Of a stretch of 64,000 nucleotides of DNA, positions 8,248 to 17,319 are shown in pieces. A model generated the notes under the pieces. It did no database searches, was not told the origin of the DNA, and worked only from the letters and a program-made list of their open reading frames with translations. Where the stretch lies: the NCBI GenBank assembly GCA_965200535.1, contig CBDAUF010000002.1, forward strand, positions 806,001 to 870,000, read 5' to 3'. Origin of the DNA: MPNO01 sp965200535 (GTDB lineage Bacteria; Pseudomonadota; Alphaproteobacteria; MPNO01). Position numbers and translations under genes: made by a program. How positions within the stretch are numbered: position 1 is the first letter of the stretch; each line of letters opens with the position of its first letter.

Positions 8248-10620
8248 TCAGTCCGGCCCGCCGGAGGAGCGGATGGCGCGCCATACGCTTTCCGGGCGGG
8301 TCGGCATTTCCTGGTGCTCGACGCCGAAGTCGCGCAGCGCGTCGACGACGGCATTGACGAACGCCGCAAGCGACGGCGTGGTTCCGCCCTCGCCGCCGGC
8401 GCGGATGCCGAGCGGGTTGTCGGGCGTCGGAAACTCGCTGATTTCGGTGTCGAAGAACGGCACGTCGTCGGCCCGCGGCATCGCGTAGTCCATGAACGAT
8501 GCCGTCGGCGTCTGGCCGGTTGCGGGATCGTAGATGCAGCGCTCCATCATCGCCTCGCCGAGGCCCTGGAGGATGCTCCCGTGCGCCTGCCCGTGCAGGA
8601 TCAGCGGGTTGATCGCGCGGCCGACATCGTCCACGCCCGAATAGCGCGCTACCTCCACCACGCCGGTTTCCGGATCGACCTCGACCTCGCATACGTGGCA
8701 GCCGTAGGGGAACGCGGGAATCTTCACCGTCTCGTCAGAAACGCCGGCCAGCGGCCCGTGCAGGTCCGCCGGCAGCGGGTCCCCGCGTTCCGCCGCACGC
8801 GCGGTCTCGAACAGGTCCACGGAACGGTCGGTGCCGGCGACCCGGAAACGTCCGTCCGCGAAGCCGATGTCTTCCTCCGCCGCCTCCAGCAGACAGGCAG
8901 CGATCCGGCGGCCCCGCCCGACGATGATGTCCGCCGCATTGCCCATGGTGATCCCGGCGAGGCGCATCGACCGCCCGGAATGGGAGCCGCCGCCGACCGA
9001 AACCGTATCCGTGTCGCCGGTTATCAGGTTCACACGGTCGAACGGAACCGCGAACCATTCGCAGACGAGCTGGGCGAAACTGGTTTCGTGGCCCTGGCCG
9101 CTCGACAGGGTACCGATGACAACATCGACCTTCCCGTCGGGGCGGACGGTGATCTCGGCCCGTTCGCGCGGCGCGCCGGTCGAGGTTTCGATGTAGTTGG
9201 CGATGCCGATACCGCGCCGCCGACCGTTGCGCCGGCTCCGTTCCCGGCGTTCGGCAAACCCGGCCCAGTCGGAGGCGGCGAGGGCCGCATCCATCGCCGC
9301 CGCGTAGTCGCCGCTGTCGTAGGTCATGCCGAGCGGGTTGGCGAACGGCAGCGCGTCGCGCGCGATCAGGTTGCGCCGGCGCAACTCCACCCGGTCGATG
9401 CTGCAGGCCTCGGCGGCCAGATCGACCAGCCGTTCGAGGACGAACATCACCTCCGGCCGGCCGGCGCTGCGGTACGGGTTGGTGGGCGGCGTGTTGGTCG
9501 TCGCGGCGCGCGCGCGGAAGTGCGCCGCCGGGATGTCGTAGAGGCCGGTCATGATCTCGACGCCCTTGATCAGCGGCACGAACGAGACGGTATGAGCCCC
9601 GACATTGCTGATATTCGAGCCGCGCATCGCCAGGAACCGGCCTTCCCGGTCGAGCGCGAGCTCGGCCTCGACCGCGAGGTCGCGGCCCTGATAGTCGCTC
9701 ACGAATGCCTCCGAGCGGTCGGCAGTCCATTTGACCGGCCGGCCGAGGCGCCGCGCCGCCCATGCCACCAGCGCGAACTCGGGATAGAACGCGTTGCGGG
9801 TTCCGTAATTGCCGCCGACGTCGCCGGCGATCACCCGCACCCGGTCCTCCGCGACCCCGAGCACTGCGGCGAGTTCGCGTTTCGGGCGGACGACCCCGCC
9901 GCCGCCGGCGTGGAGGGTCTAGCGTCCGGTGATGGAAGCGTAGGCGGCGACGGCCGCGCGCGGTTCCATCGGGACCCCGGTCACCCGTCCGATCCGGGTG
10001 TGCAGACGGACGACGCTGTGCGCCCCGGCGAATGCGCGTTCGGTCGCTGCCGCGTCGCCCACGTCGGCGTCGATGCAGACGTTCGAGTCCATGCCGTCGC
10101 GGAGGAGGGGCGCCGCGCCGGCGGCGGCTGTCTCCGCCTCGACGACCGCCGGCAGGAGGGTGTAGGCGACGGAGATCCGCTCGAGGCCGTCGCGCGCCAG
10201 GTCCGGCGTTTCGGCGACGACCATCGCCACCGCCTCGCCGACGAACCGCACCCGGTCGGCGGGCAGCGGGAAATGGGGAAGCTCGCGCCGCGCCGAGCCG
10301 TCGCGGTTGACCAGGTCGATGTCCGGCGGGGTGGTCGGGGCCGGCCGATGCGGGATGCTCGCCAGCCCGTCCGCCAGCAGGTCCGCGCCGGTCAATACCG
10401 CGAGCACGCCGGGGACGGCGGCCGCAGCCTCCGCATCGACGGAGTCGATGCGCGCGTGCGCATGCGGCGACCGCAGCATGGCCGCGTAAGCCTGGCCGTC
10501 GAGGTTCACGTCGTCGGAGAAGCGCCCGCGCCCGGCGAGCAGCCGCGCATCCTCCTTGCGCACGACCGGCTGGCCGATCCCCTCCCCGGCGCCCTCCGTC
10601 GGGCCGCCCCTCGCCGGCAT
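8248..10620 (-). pseudogene. xanthine dehydrogenase-type molybdopterin subunit interrupted by one in-frame TAG
   Basis: The reading frame from ATG 10620 to TGA 8248 encodes a 790-codon CoxL/XdhB-type large subunit broken only by TAG at 9919-9921 (codon 234). Before it stands the complete hammerhead domain ending YASITGR. After it the same frame continues TLHAGGGGVVRPKRELAAVLG and on through the MoCo domains (AGDVGGNYGTRNAFYPE, SSGQGHETSFAQL, catalytic loop GIRAGGEGGTTPS). Homologues usually have tyrosine there (GRYTL), so one base change explains it. No frameshift or other stop is seen. The ATG overlaps the DctM stop as TGATG. It is annotated as interrupted; readthrough, suppression or a sequencing error are alternatives. 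No CoxM or CoxS gene adjoins it. Confidence 0.8.
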
Positions 10621-11930
10621 CAGACCATCAGGCCCAGGACGCCGGGCAGCCACAGGCTGAGCGCCGGGAACAGGGCGACGATGGCGAGGCGGGTCAGATC
10701 GGCGATGAAGAACGGCGCGATGCCGCTGAATATGGTCTTGAGCGGCACGTCGGGCGCCATCCCGTGCAGCACGAAGGGGATGATGCCGATCGGCGGTGTG
10801 ATCTGGCCGATCTCGATGACCATGATGTTGATCACACCCCACCAGATCGGATCGAAGCCGAGGCCGACCACCAGCGGAAACACCACCGGCAAGGTGATGA
10901 TCATCGCCGCGACGGTCTCGAAAATGCTGCCGAGGACGATATACATCGCCAGCAGCAGAACGATGACCATCCACGGTTCGAGGCCCGAACTCTCGATCGC
11001 GCTCACCAGCACCGCCGGCATCTGGCTGAGCGTGATGAAGAAGGTGAAGATCGTCGCGCCGATGATGATGATGTAGATCAGGCCGGTCGAGGCGGCGGTC
11101 TGCACCAGGACATCGCGCAGCACGGCGGCGGTGAGGCGCCCGCGCAGCCAGGTAAAACCGAAGGCCATGAAGCAGCCGACCGCCGCTGCCTCGAGGACGG
11201 TGAACACGCCGCCATAGATGCCGCCCGAGACCACCGCGGCAAGTGCTAGCACCCCCCAGCAGCTCCCTATGACCGACAGCCGTTCGCGCCACGGCATGCG
11301 GGGGCCGGCGGGGCCCGAGCCGGGCCGCACCCGGACATAGACCGCGATGGTCGTGAAATAGACCGCGATGCAGATCAGGCCCGGTATCACCGCCGCCGCG
11401 AACAGGGCGATCACGAATTGCTCGGTCAGCACGCCGTAGAGCAGCATCAGGTTGGACGGCGGGATGAGGATGCCGAGCGTGCCGCCGGCGGCGATCGAGC
11501 CCGCCGCGAGGGACGGGCGATAGCCGCGTTCGCGCATTTCCGGCAGGGCGATGCGCATGAACGTGGACGCGGTCGCCAGCGACGAGCCGCACACCGCGCC
11601 GAACCCGCCGCACCCGCCGATGGTGGTCATCGCCAGACCGCCGCGATAGTGCCCGATCAACGCGTAGAACAGCCGGTAAAGGTCGCCCGACAGGCCGGCT
11701 GCCGAGGCGAAGCTGCCCATCAGCAGGAACATCGGGATCGCCCCCAGCTCCTGCGTCACCAGCACCTGGGTCGGCGCGGTGGCGAACATCTTGATCGCGG
11801 GTTCGAGATCGACGAGCAGCCAGACGCCGAAAAAACCTGCCGTCGCCATCGCGATGCCGATGGGAACGTGGAGCGCGATCAGCAGCAGCATCCCGGCGAT
11901 GCCGACGACTGCTGCGAGCACCGGGTCCAT
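10620..11930 (-). CDS. dctM: TRAP transporter large permease (DctM)
   Basis: A 436-residue polytopic membrane protein with about 12 hydrophobic segments. It is the large, ion-coupled subunit of tripartite ATP-independent periplasmic transporters, which import carboxylates and related anions with a sodium gradient. Signatures include MFLLMGSFASAAGLSGDLYR, CGGFGAVCGSSLATASTFMRIALPEM, GILIPPSNLMLLYGVLTEQ and, near the C-terminus, IGQITPPIGIIPFVLHGM. It lies between the DctQ and molybdenum hydroxylase genes and overlaps the latter by one base. Codons between the DctQ stop and this ATG are open in the same frame. The substrate is unknown; operon neighbours suggest an aromatic or alpha-hydroxy acid. 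Confidence 0.93.
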   Translation of the reverse strand: MDPVLAAVVGIAGMLLLIALHVPIGIAMATAGFFGVWLLVDLEPAIKMFATAPTQVLVTQELGAIPMFLLMGSFASAAGLSGDLYRLFYALIGHYRGGLAMTTIGGCGGFGAVCGSSLATASTFMRIALPEMRERGYRPSLAAGSIAAGGTLGILIPPSNLMLLYGVLTEQFVIALFAAAVIPGLICIAVYFTTIAVYVRVRPGSGPAGPRMPWRERLSVIGSCWGVLALAAVVSGGIYGGVFTVLEAAAVGCFMAFGFTWLRGRLTAAVLRDVLVQTAASTGLIYIIIIGATIFTFFITLSQMPAVLVSAIESSGLEPWMVIVLLLAMYIVLGSIFETVAAMIITLPVVFPLVVGLGFDPIWWGVINIMVIEIGQITPPIGIIPFVLHGMAPDVPLKTIFSGIAPFFIADLTRLAIVALFPALSLWLPGVLGLMV

Positions 11931-11962
11931 CGGCTCAGCGCCTTCCCTGCCGGCCCGGCCTT

Positions 11963-11982
11963 CTAGACACCGCTAGACACCG
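11963..11982. repeat. tandem 10-base direct repeat over the dctQ stop codon
   Basis: CTAGACACCG occurs twice head to tail (11963-11972 and 11973-11982, plus-strand reading). The second copy contains the TAG stop of dctQ; the first contributes linker codons between dctQ and dctM. It looks like a small local duplication. Confidence 0.9.
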
Positions 11983-12539
11983 GAATCGACCGCCGCGGCC
12001 GCCGCCTTGGGCGCACCGCGCCAGGCCCGGACACCGGATTCGAGGAGCACCAGCACCTGGATAACGGTGCAGGCGAAGACGATGACCGTCACCATCCACC
12101 ACCACGGCGCCTGCGGGAGTTCGAGCACCGCCGTGGCGAGGCCGGTCAGTGTCACGTCGTACAGGGTGAAGCGGAAGAATTGCCAGGCGAACAGCACGAA
12201 GACGAACAGGGTGACGAGATTGCCGAAGGCCTCGAGCCACAGCGCGCGGAGCGGCCCGACCGCCCGGCCGAGGAACCGGATGGTCACGAAATGTCCGCCG
12301 ATCAGGCAGATCGGAAAAAAGCTCGAGACGATCACCGCGAGGTTGTACTTGCCGAGATCGTCGACCCCGAGGATGGGCGCGTTGAGCAACCAGCGCATCA
12401 GCACGTCGACCACGATGGCCGCCGCCAGCCCGAGGATGGCCAGCGCGCCGATGACCGCGATCCAGCGCGCCGCCGGGCCGAGCGCAGCCCCGGTATCGAA
12501 CGGCGCGCGGTCCAGCGCCCCGCCCGGCGGCCGGTTCAT
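11973..12539 (-). CDS. dctQ: TRAP transporter small permease (DctQ)
   Basis: A 188-residue membrane protein with four hydrophobic segments, the size and topology of DctQ. It includes the family pattern DVLMRWLLNAPILGVDDLGKYNLA after the first segment and a final ~20-residue polar tail. It partners DctM in the membrane and helps dock the binding protein. The ATG at 12539 has GGAAG at good spacing and lies 21 bases after the dctP stop. The TAG stop is followed by 14 sense codons in the same frame reaching the dctM ATG, so readthrough would give a fused DctQM, an arrangement known in some TRAP systems such as SiaQM. Confidence 0.9.
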   Translation of the reverse strand: MNRPPGGALDRAPFDTGAALGPAARWIAVIGALAILGLAAAIVVDVLMRWLLNAPILGVDDLGKYNLAVIVSSFFPICLIGGHFVTIRFLGRAVGPLRALWLEAFGNLVTLFVFVLFAWQFFRFTLYDVTLTGLATAVLELPQAPWWWMVTVIVFACTVIQVLVLLESGVRAWRGAPKAAAAAVDSGV

Positions 12540-12560
12540 CGTCTTCCGTTTCCCGGAACC

Positions 12561-13574
12561 TCAGTTTCCGGCGCGGAGATCCTTCAGGATCGCCTGCAGG
12601 GCCGCGTATTTCTTCTCGCCGTCCTTGTTCTTGGCGATCCACTCGGTGTGGTAGGCCTTGAAGATGTCGTTGTAGAGCCCGTCAAGCTGCTGCTGCGACA
12701 GCCGGACGACCGAACGCTTGCCCGGATCGGCGCGCAGCTTGCGGCCGTCGGCCTCGTAGTAATTGCCCATCGCTTTACTGAGCTTGAGGCCGCCGTGGCG
12801 GGCGAGGGCATCGCGCGCCTCGCGCCCCAGCTTGGCGTACACGTCCTTGTGCATCCCGAGAATGAAGGTGCGCACGCCGAGCGGTATATCGACATGGGTC
12901 TCGATCAGCGGCGTGATGCGGAACGTGCCCAGCGCCGACCAGCCGGCCAGGGCGCCCTGGATCACGCCGCGGTTGAGGGATTCCGCGACCTGGCGGATCG
13001 ACATGCCGACCGGGGTGCCGCCGAGCTTCTTCACCACATCGGCCTCGGCCTTCCCCGGGACCCGGAACTTGAGCCCCTTGATTTCGGCCAGCGAGGAAAT
13101 CTTGCGGTTGAGGTGCATGCCGCTGTTGTCGTTGGTGTAGACACCGAACACATGCACTTTTTCCAGACCCCCGAGGTGACCCGCTTCGTACATTCGCCAG
13201 ATCGCCACGGCGGCTTCTGCCGACCCGGTGTTGCGGAACATGAAGGGCAGGGCGAAGATCGTGAAATCGGGGAAGAGCTTGGGCGTATAGGCAGGCAGGA
13301 CCTGGGCGGCATCCTGAATCCTGTTCATGATGCCTTCCCATTGCTTGCGCGGGCTGCGGATCAGCGCACCGCCCCAGAACTCCTTGAACTAGATCGTCCC
13401 GCCGCTGTCCTTTTCGACGGTGCGCAGGAACGGGATGATGATTTTCTGCAGATACGCCGCCTTGGGCGGGGTAAAGGAGCCGATCTTCACGGTTACCGGG
13501 TCGGCGGCCGACGCCGGCGCCGCCGCGAATACAGCGGCCATCCCGAGAGCGCCCGCGAGATAACGTAGTCTCAT
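12561..13574 (-). pseudogene. dctP: TRAP transporter substrate-binding protein (DctP) interrupted by one in-frame TAG
   Basis: The frame from ATG 13574 to TGA 12561 spans 337 codons, normal DctP length, with a single TAG at 13389-13391 (codon 62). Residues 1-23 form a signal peptide (MRLRYLAGALGMAAVFAAAPASA). The mature start DPVTVKIGSFTPPKAAYLQK and, after the TAG, FKEFWGGALIRSPRKQWEGI continue the fold without a frameshift. The rest contains the typical LKFRVPGKAEADVVKKLGGTPVGM ligand-site region. The protein captures the solute in the periplasm for DctQM. GGGAGG precedes the ATG. It is listed as interrupted, but TAG readthrough or a sequencing error would restore a full protein. Confidence 0.8.
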
Positions 13575-13643
13575 TTCTTCCTCCCTTGCGTTGCGTTGTC
13601 GCCTTTTTTTCGGGGCTTCCTGTCGGTCGAACGTCCTCCGGCT

Positions 13644-15248
13644 TCAGGTGCCCTCGTTGGGATCGTGGTAGAGCGGCCCGACGATGCCCGTGGTGCCGGG
13701 TTCGGCCGCGGCGAGGTGGTAGCGTCCGTCGCGGTCGCGGCCGATCCGTCCCTTCTGGCGCAGCTCGTCGATCGCACAGGCCACCTCGCGGCCGTCGCTG
13801 CTGCCCAGCGCCTCGACAAGGTCGCCGTAGAACTGCGGACCGGCTTCGAGCGCGCGTTCGACGGTCTGGAAGCGGGCGTTGCCGGAATAGGCTCTTGCGG
13901 CAGACCGGATCAGCGGAATTTCCCCTTCGCGGCCGAACGGCCTGGTGCAGTCGAAGCCGGCTTTCGCGCCGGTCCGCCGCCCCTGGAGCGACGGGTCCAT
14001 GGTCATTCCCATGATGCCGGTCAGCAGGACCATGTCCTGGTCCGCCTGGAACCTGGTGCCAAAGGCCCACTCGACCTGCCGTTCGTCCCTGATGTCGATG
14101 TCGTCGTCGAACACCCAGATGTGCTTGAGGGGGCGGATGCCGCCGAACAGGGCGGCGATGGCATTGCGCGCCTCGCCGTAGAAGCTCTGCCGGAGCGAGA
14201 CCCTGAGGCCGGTGGAGCCGCCCGAGGATTCGCGCAGGCAGACCGCGACCGGATGGCGCACCGCCGATTGCAGGATCTGCATGGCCTCGGCCTCGTAGCG
14301 GAGCGCGCTGATACACGAGGAGTCGCACTGGTCGAGCACGAAGCCGGATCCGTGCTGCAGCGTCTGGTGCATCGCATCGCGGCGCATCGCGATCGCGGTG
14401 CAGGTGAACACCGGATCCATGTGGATCGAGCCGTAATATCCCATGTACTCGCCGAACGGCCCTTCCGGTTCGACATAGCCGCGTTCGTCGAGATAGCCCT
14501 CCAGCACCATCTCCGAGTCGGCCGGCACGCGAATGTCGTTGGTCAGACCCTTGACCACCGGCGCCGCCTCGCCGCGGAACGCGGCAATCAGGCCGAGTTC
14601 GTCCACCGGCTTGCGCGTTGTCGCGGCGAAGAAGTCGAGCGGATGGTTGCCGATGGTGAAGGTGATCGGCAGGCGTTCGCCGCGCGCGACGGACGCCTGG
14701 TAGATGCGCTTGAGGTCGGACGGGGCGGTGACGTTGGTTCCCGTCTGCGTGCGGTTGCGCAGCGACAGCCGTCGGCTGCCGACGTTGGTGCGGCCGGTCT
14801 CGGGATCGACGGTGAAATCGAGGCCGGCGCTGATATAGCAACTCCCGTCGTAGCCGTGCTGCGGATAGAAGGGCAGGCGGGTGAGGTCGACGTCATCGCC
14901 GGTGATCCTGACTTCGTGGACCGGGGCCTCGTCGGAGGGAATCTCGAAGACCTCCTGCGGCGCGGCGAGGCGCCTGTGGTACTCGTCGTACGCCTTCTCC
15001 CAGGTCGTGCCGAACGCCGCGGCCAGTCGGGCGCGCCCGGCGGAGGCCTTGGCGATGATCTCGAAACCTTCCGGGCCGGCGTTCCTGAACAGCACCGCCT
15101 TCGGCGTGGCTTCGATGATCGCACCGAGCGCGGCCAGCGGCACCGGCTCGTCGTGAATGTCGACTTCGTCGATCTCGATCAGCCGGTCGACGAAGCGCCG
15201 CAGGCGGAACTTCTCGAAATCCGGTTGGCGGGCGGTCTCTGCGGTCAT
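13644..15248 (-). CDS. UbiD family decarboxylase
   Basis: A 534-residue member of the UbiD/Fdc family of prenylated-FMN-dependent reversible (de)carboxylases acting on aromatic, heteroaromatic or alpha,beta-unsaturated acids. The catalytic glutamate pair is present in VEPEGPFGEYMGYYG (E and E+5), with the partner arginine region GSRRLSLRNRTQTGTN and the C-terminal VFDDDIDIRDERQVEWA metal/prFMN region. It carries ~50 residues beyond the usual end, ending in a winged-helix-like REVACAIDELRQKGRIGRD stretch. The ATG at 15248 follows GGAGACC. The TRAP genes follow directly, suggesting it acts on the imported acid. UbiX, needed to make prFMN, is not in the window. Confidence 0.93.
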   Translation of the reverse strand: MTAETARQPDFEKFRLRRFVDRLIEIDEVDIHDEPVPLAALGAIIEATPKAVLFRNAGPEGFEIIAKASAGRARLAAAFGTTWEKAYDEYHRRLAAPQEVFEIPSDEAPVHEVRITGDDVDLTRLPFYPQHGYDGSCYISAGLDFTVDPETGRTNVGSRRLSLRNRTQTGTNVTAPSDLKRIYQASVARGERLPITFTIGNHPLDFFAATTRKPVDELGLIAAFRGEAAPVVKGLTNDIRVPADSEMVLEGYLDERGYVEPEGPFGEYMGYYGSIHMDPVFTCTAIAMRRDAMHQTLQHGSGFVLDQCDSSCISALRYEAEAMQILQSAVRHPVAVCLRESSGGSTGLRVSLRQSFYGEARNAIAALFGGIRPLKHIWVFDDDIDIRDERQVEWAFGTRFQADQDMVLLTGIMGMTMDPSLQGRRTGAKAGFDCTRPFGREGEIPLIRSAARAYSGNARFQTVERALEAGPQFYGDLVEALGSSDGREVACAIDELRQKGRIGRDRDGRYHLAAAEPGTTGIVGPLYHDPNEGT

Positions 15249-15337
15249 CTCGGTCTCCGCTCTGTTGCCGCACCGTTAGATCCCAACACAAGCGAAACCC
15301 GAGTTCAAGGATCGCACGGCGCCGCAGTCCTCGATCC

Positions 15338-16063
15338 TCAGCCTTCCAGCATGCCGCCGCAGCCGGCCCGCGTCGCCCAGTACTCCCACGCGCGGTGGAA
15401 CTCCGGGCCGTCAGGGTTCATTTGCAGCCGCCGGCCGATCTCGCCCGGCGAGAGCCCCGTCACCCGGCCGAACCCGAGCGCCGTCGTCAGGATGCGCGCG
15501 TTCCTCGGCAGCATCACCGAGAGCCGTACGACCTCGGAGAGCGACCGCGCCGCGGCGGTGAACCCGTGGCCCCTCATCAGGACGACGCGGTGGCCGTCCA
15601 GCGCCGCTGCGAGGTCGCGGCCCTGCTCCATGTCGACCACCAGAAGCGTCGTGTCGCCGAACCTGTCGGCGATGTCCCAGACCGGCGCCCGCGCGCCCAT
15701 CAGGCCGGCGGAATGGATCACCGGGCGCAGCGGCTCGTCGGTAATGCTGTAGGGCAGGACCTCCTCGGCATGGCTGTGGACGACCGCCATGACGTCGGGG
15801 CTGCGCTCGTAGATCCCGGCGTGGATGAAGCGCTCGAGATAGGGGGTGCGTCCGTCGCCGCCGCGCGCCGCGCCGTCGAGCCCGAACTCCATGATGTCGG
15901 CGCGGGCCACCAGTTCCGGGCTGCGCGAGCGCGACAGGAAAAAACGCCCCGGGTCGGCCGGATGGCGGATGCTGACATGACCGTAAGCATCGACCACGTT
16001 CTCGTTGGCGAGGATGCGGTTGGCGATGACGAGGTCGCGGAGCGCGGCTTCGATCTGGGTCAT
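15338..16063 (-). CDS. class II aldolase/adducin family protein
   Basis: A 241-residue protein of the class II aldolase family (fuculose-phosphate aldolase-like, Zn2+-dependent). It begins MTQIEAALRDLVIANRILAN and shows the family core NENVVDAYGHVSIR, the zinc site VVHSHAEEVLPYS (His-x-His), the acid YERFIHAGIYE-type segment and a third His in LMRGHGFTAAA. Such enzymes cleave or decarboxylate hydroxy-keto acids. The ATG at 16063 is chosen as best aligned; an ATG 11 codons upstream (16096) is an alternative. It is the first gene of the minus-strand run leading into UbiD, with an 89-base gap. Confidence 0.88.
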   Translation of the reverse strand: MTQIEAALRDLVIANRILANENVVDAYGHVSIRHPADPGRFFLSRSRSPELVARADIMEFGLDGAARGGDGRTPYLERFIHAGIYERSPDVMAVVHSHAEEVLPYSITDEPLRPVIHSAGLMGARAPVWDIADRFGDTTLLVVDMEQGRDLAAALDGHRVVLMRGHGFTAAARSLSEVVRLSVMLPRNARILTTALGFGRVTGLSPGEIGRRLQMNPDGPEFHRAWEYWATRAGCGGMLEG

Positions 16064-16213
16064 GTCTGTTCCCGCCGGCGGCTGTCCGCCGACCATGACG
16101 GCCGGCCCGAACGCCTGCAACAGCCGCTTTCCCGCGCTCGACTGCCGCCCCCGCCGCGGGGCATGATGGCGCCGAGCGAACCGAACCGCCGCCCGCCGGG
16201 AGGAGGCATATCG

Positions 16214-16261
16214 ATGGCCGACCGTTTGCACCCGCCGGCCCGCCCGGCCGCACCGGGCTGA
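16214..16261 (+). other. possible 15-codon leader ORF before a luciferase-like gene
   Basis: GGGAGGAGG, the strongest ribosome-binding site in this divergent region, is followed at 16214 by ATG and a 15-codon frame (MADRLHPPARPAAPG) ending at TGA 16259-16261. The luciferase-like gene starts eight bases later with little Shine-Dalgarno of its own. It could be a translated leader that couples or tunes downstream translation, or a chance frame. It has the same plan as the short frame at 3205. Confidence 0.3.
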
Positions 16262-16269
16262 GCCGGGAC

Positions 16270-17277
16270 ATGGAGATCGGTTTCTTCTTCTGGCCCTACA
16301 CGCCCGCTCTTGTCGAGCGCATGGCGGCGGCGGCCGACCGTTACGGCTACGACATGATCGGCATCGCCGATACGCCCGGCAACGCGATGGACCCCTGGAT
16401 CTCAGCCGCCGTGGTCGCACGCGAGACGCACCAGGCCCGGATCGCACTCTGCGTCACCAACTTGGAATCGCGTCATCCGGCGGTGTCGGCCGCCGCCATC
16501 GCATCGCTCGATCTGCTGGCGCCGGGCCGGACGGTGCTGGGGCTGGGCGCGGGCCACAGCGGCACGCGGAATCTCGGCCTGGAGAGTTCCGGCCTCCGCG
16601 GTCTCGACGCCGGGATCGGTTTCGTCAAGCGGCTGATGACGGGGGCGCCGGCCTCGCTCGACGGCGCGTCGGCGCATATCCCGTGGGCGCAGGGAGGCGG
16701 GCGGGTCTTTCTCGCGGGTTCGGGGCCGAAGACCCTGCGCCTCGCGGGCGGGATCGCCGACGGCGCCTTCGTCAATTTCGGCATCGCGCCGGAGAACATG
16801 CGCCATTCCGAAGCCCTTGTCGCCGACGGCGCGCGCACCGCCGGACGCGGCGCCGACGAGGTCGAGATCTGGCAGATCGCCAGCCTCGACTGCAACCGCG
16901 ACGAGGACGCCGCCCGGCGCAAGCTGGGCGCGATCCTCGCCTTCATGGCCGGCGGGTATATCCTCGGTGCGGACGACCTCGCCGAACGCGGAGTGCCGGC
17001 GGAATATCACGAGCCGCTGCGGGAGCTGCGCCGACGCTACAGCACCCGGCCGGGCGACGCCGACGCCCGCCTGGTCGATGAACTCGGGCTGTTCGACTAC
17101 CTGTCCGGACGGTTTGCGGTCTACGGAACGCCGGACCGCTGCCTCGCCCGGCTTCGCGCCGCGCGGGCGGCGGGGCTCCGGCGCGTCATGTTCACCGTCA
17201 GCGTCGCCTCGGACCCGGCGGGAACGGTGGAACTGTTCGGCGAGCATGTCTTGCCGGCGATCCGCGCCGACGGCTGA
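16270..17277 (+). CDS. LLM class flavin-dependent oxidoreductase
   Basis: A 335-residue luciferase-like monooxygenase/F420-dependent reductase-type (beta/alpha)8 barrel. Typical elements are the first strand MEIGFFFWPY, the adjacent AAADRYGYDMIGIADTPGNAMDPW, the RIALCVTNLESRHPAVSAAAIASLDLLAPGR segment with VLGLGAGHSG, and the late RFAVYGTPDRCLARLRAARAAGLRRVMF. Family members use FMN or F420; which one cannot be told here. The ATG at 16270 is supported by the conserved first strand. It is divergent from the aldolase gene and followed after 42 bases by an SDR gene, probably in one transcript. The substrate is unknown. Confidence 0.88.
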   Translation: MEIGFFFWPYTPALVERMAAAADRYGYDMIGIADTPGNAMDPWISAAVVARETHQARIALCVTNLESRHPAVSAAAIASLDLLAPGRTVLGLGAGHSGTRNLGLESSGLRGLDAGIGFVKRLMTGAPASLDGASAHIPWAQGGGRVFLAGSGPKTLRLAGGIADGAFVNFGIAPENMRHSEALVADGARTAGRGADEVEIWQIASLDCNRDEDAARRKLGAILAFMAGGYILGADDLAERGVPAEYHEPLRELRRRYSTRPGDADARLVDELGLFDYLSGRFAVYGTPDRCLARLRAARAAGLRRVMFTVSVASDPAGTVELFGEHVLPAIRADG

Positions 17278-17319
17278 CGCCGGCTCGGTCCGGCGCGGGG
17301 GATCGCGGAGAGGAGGATC

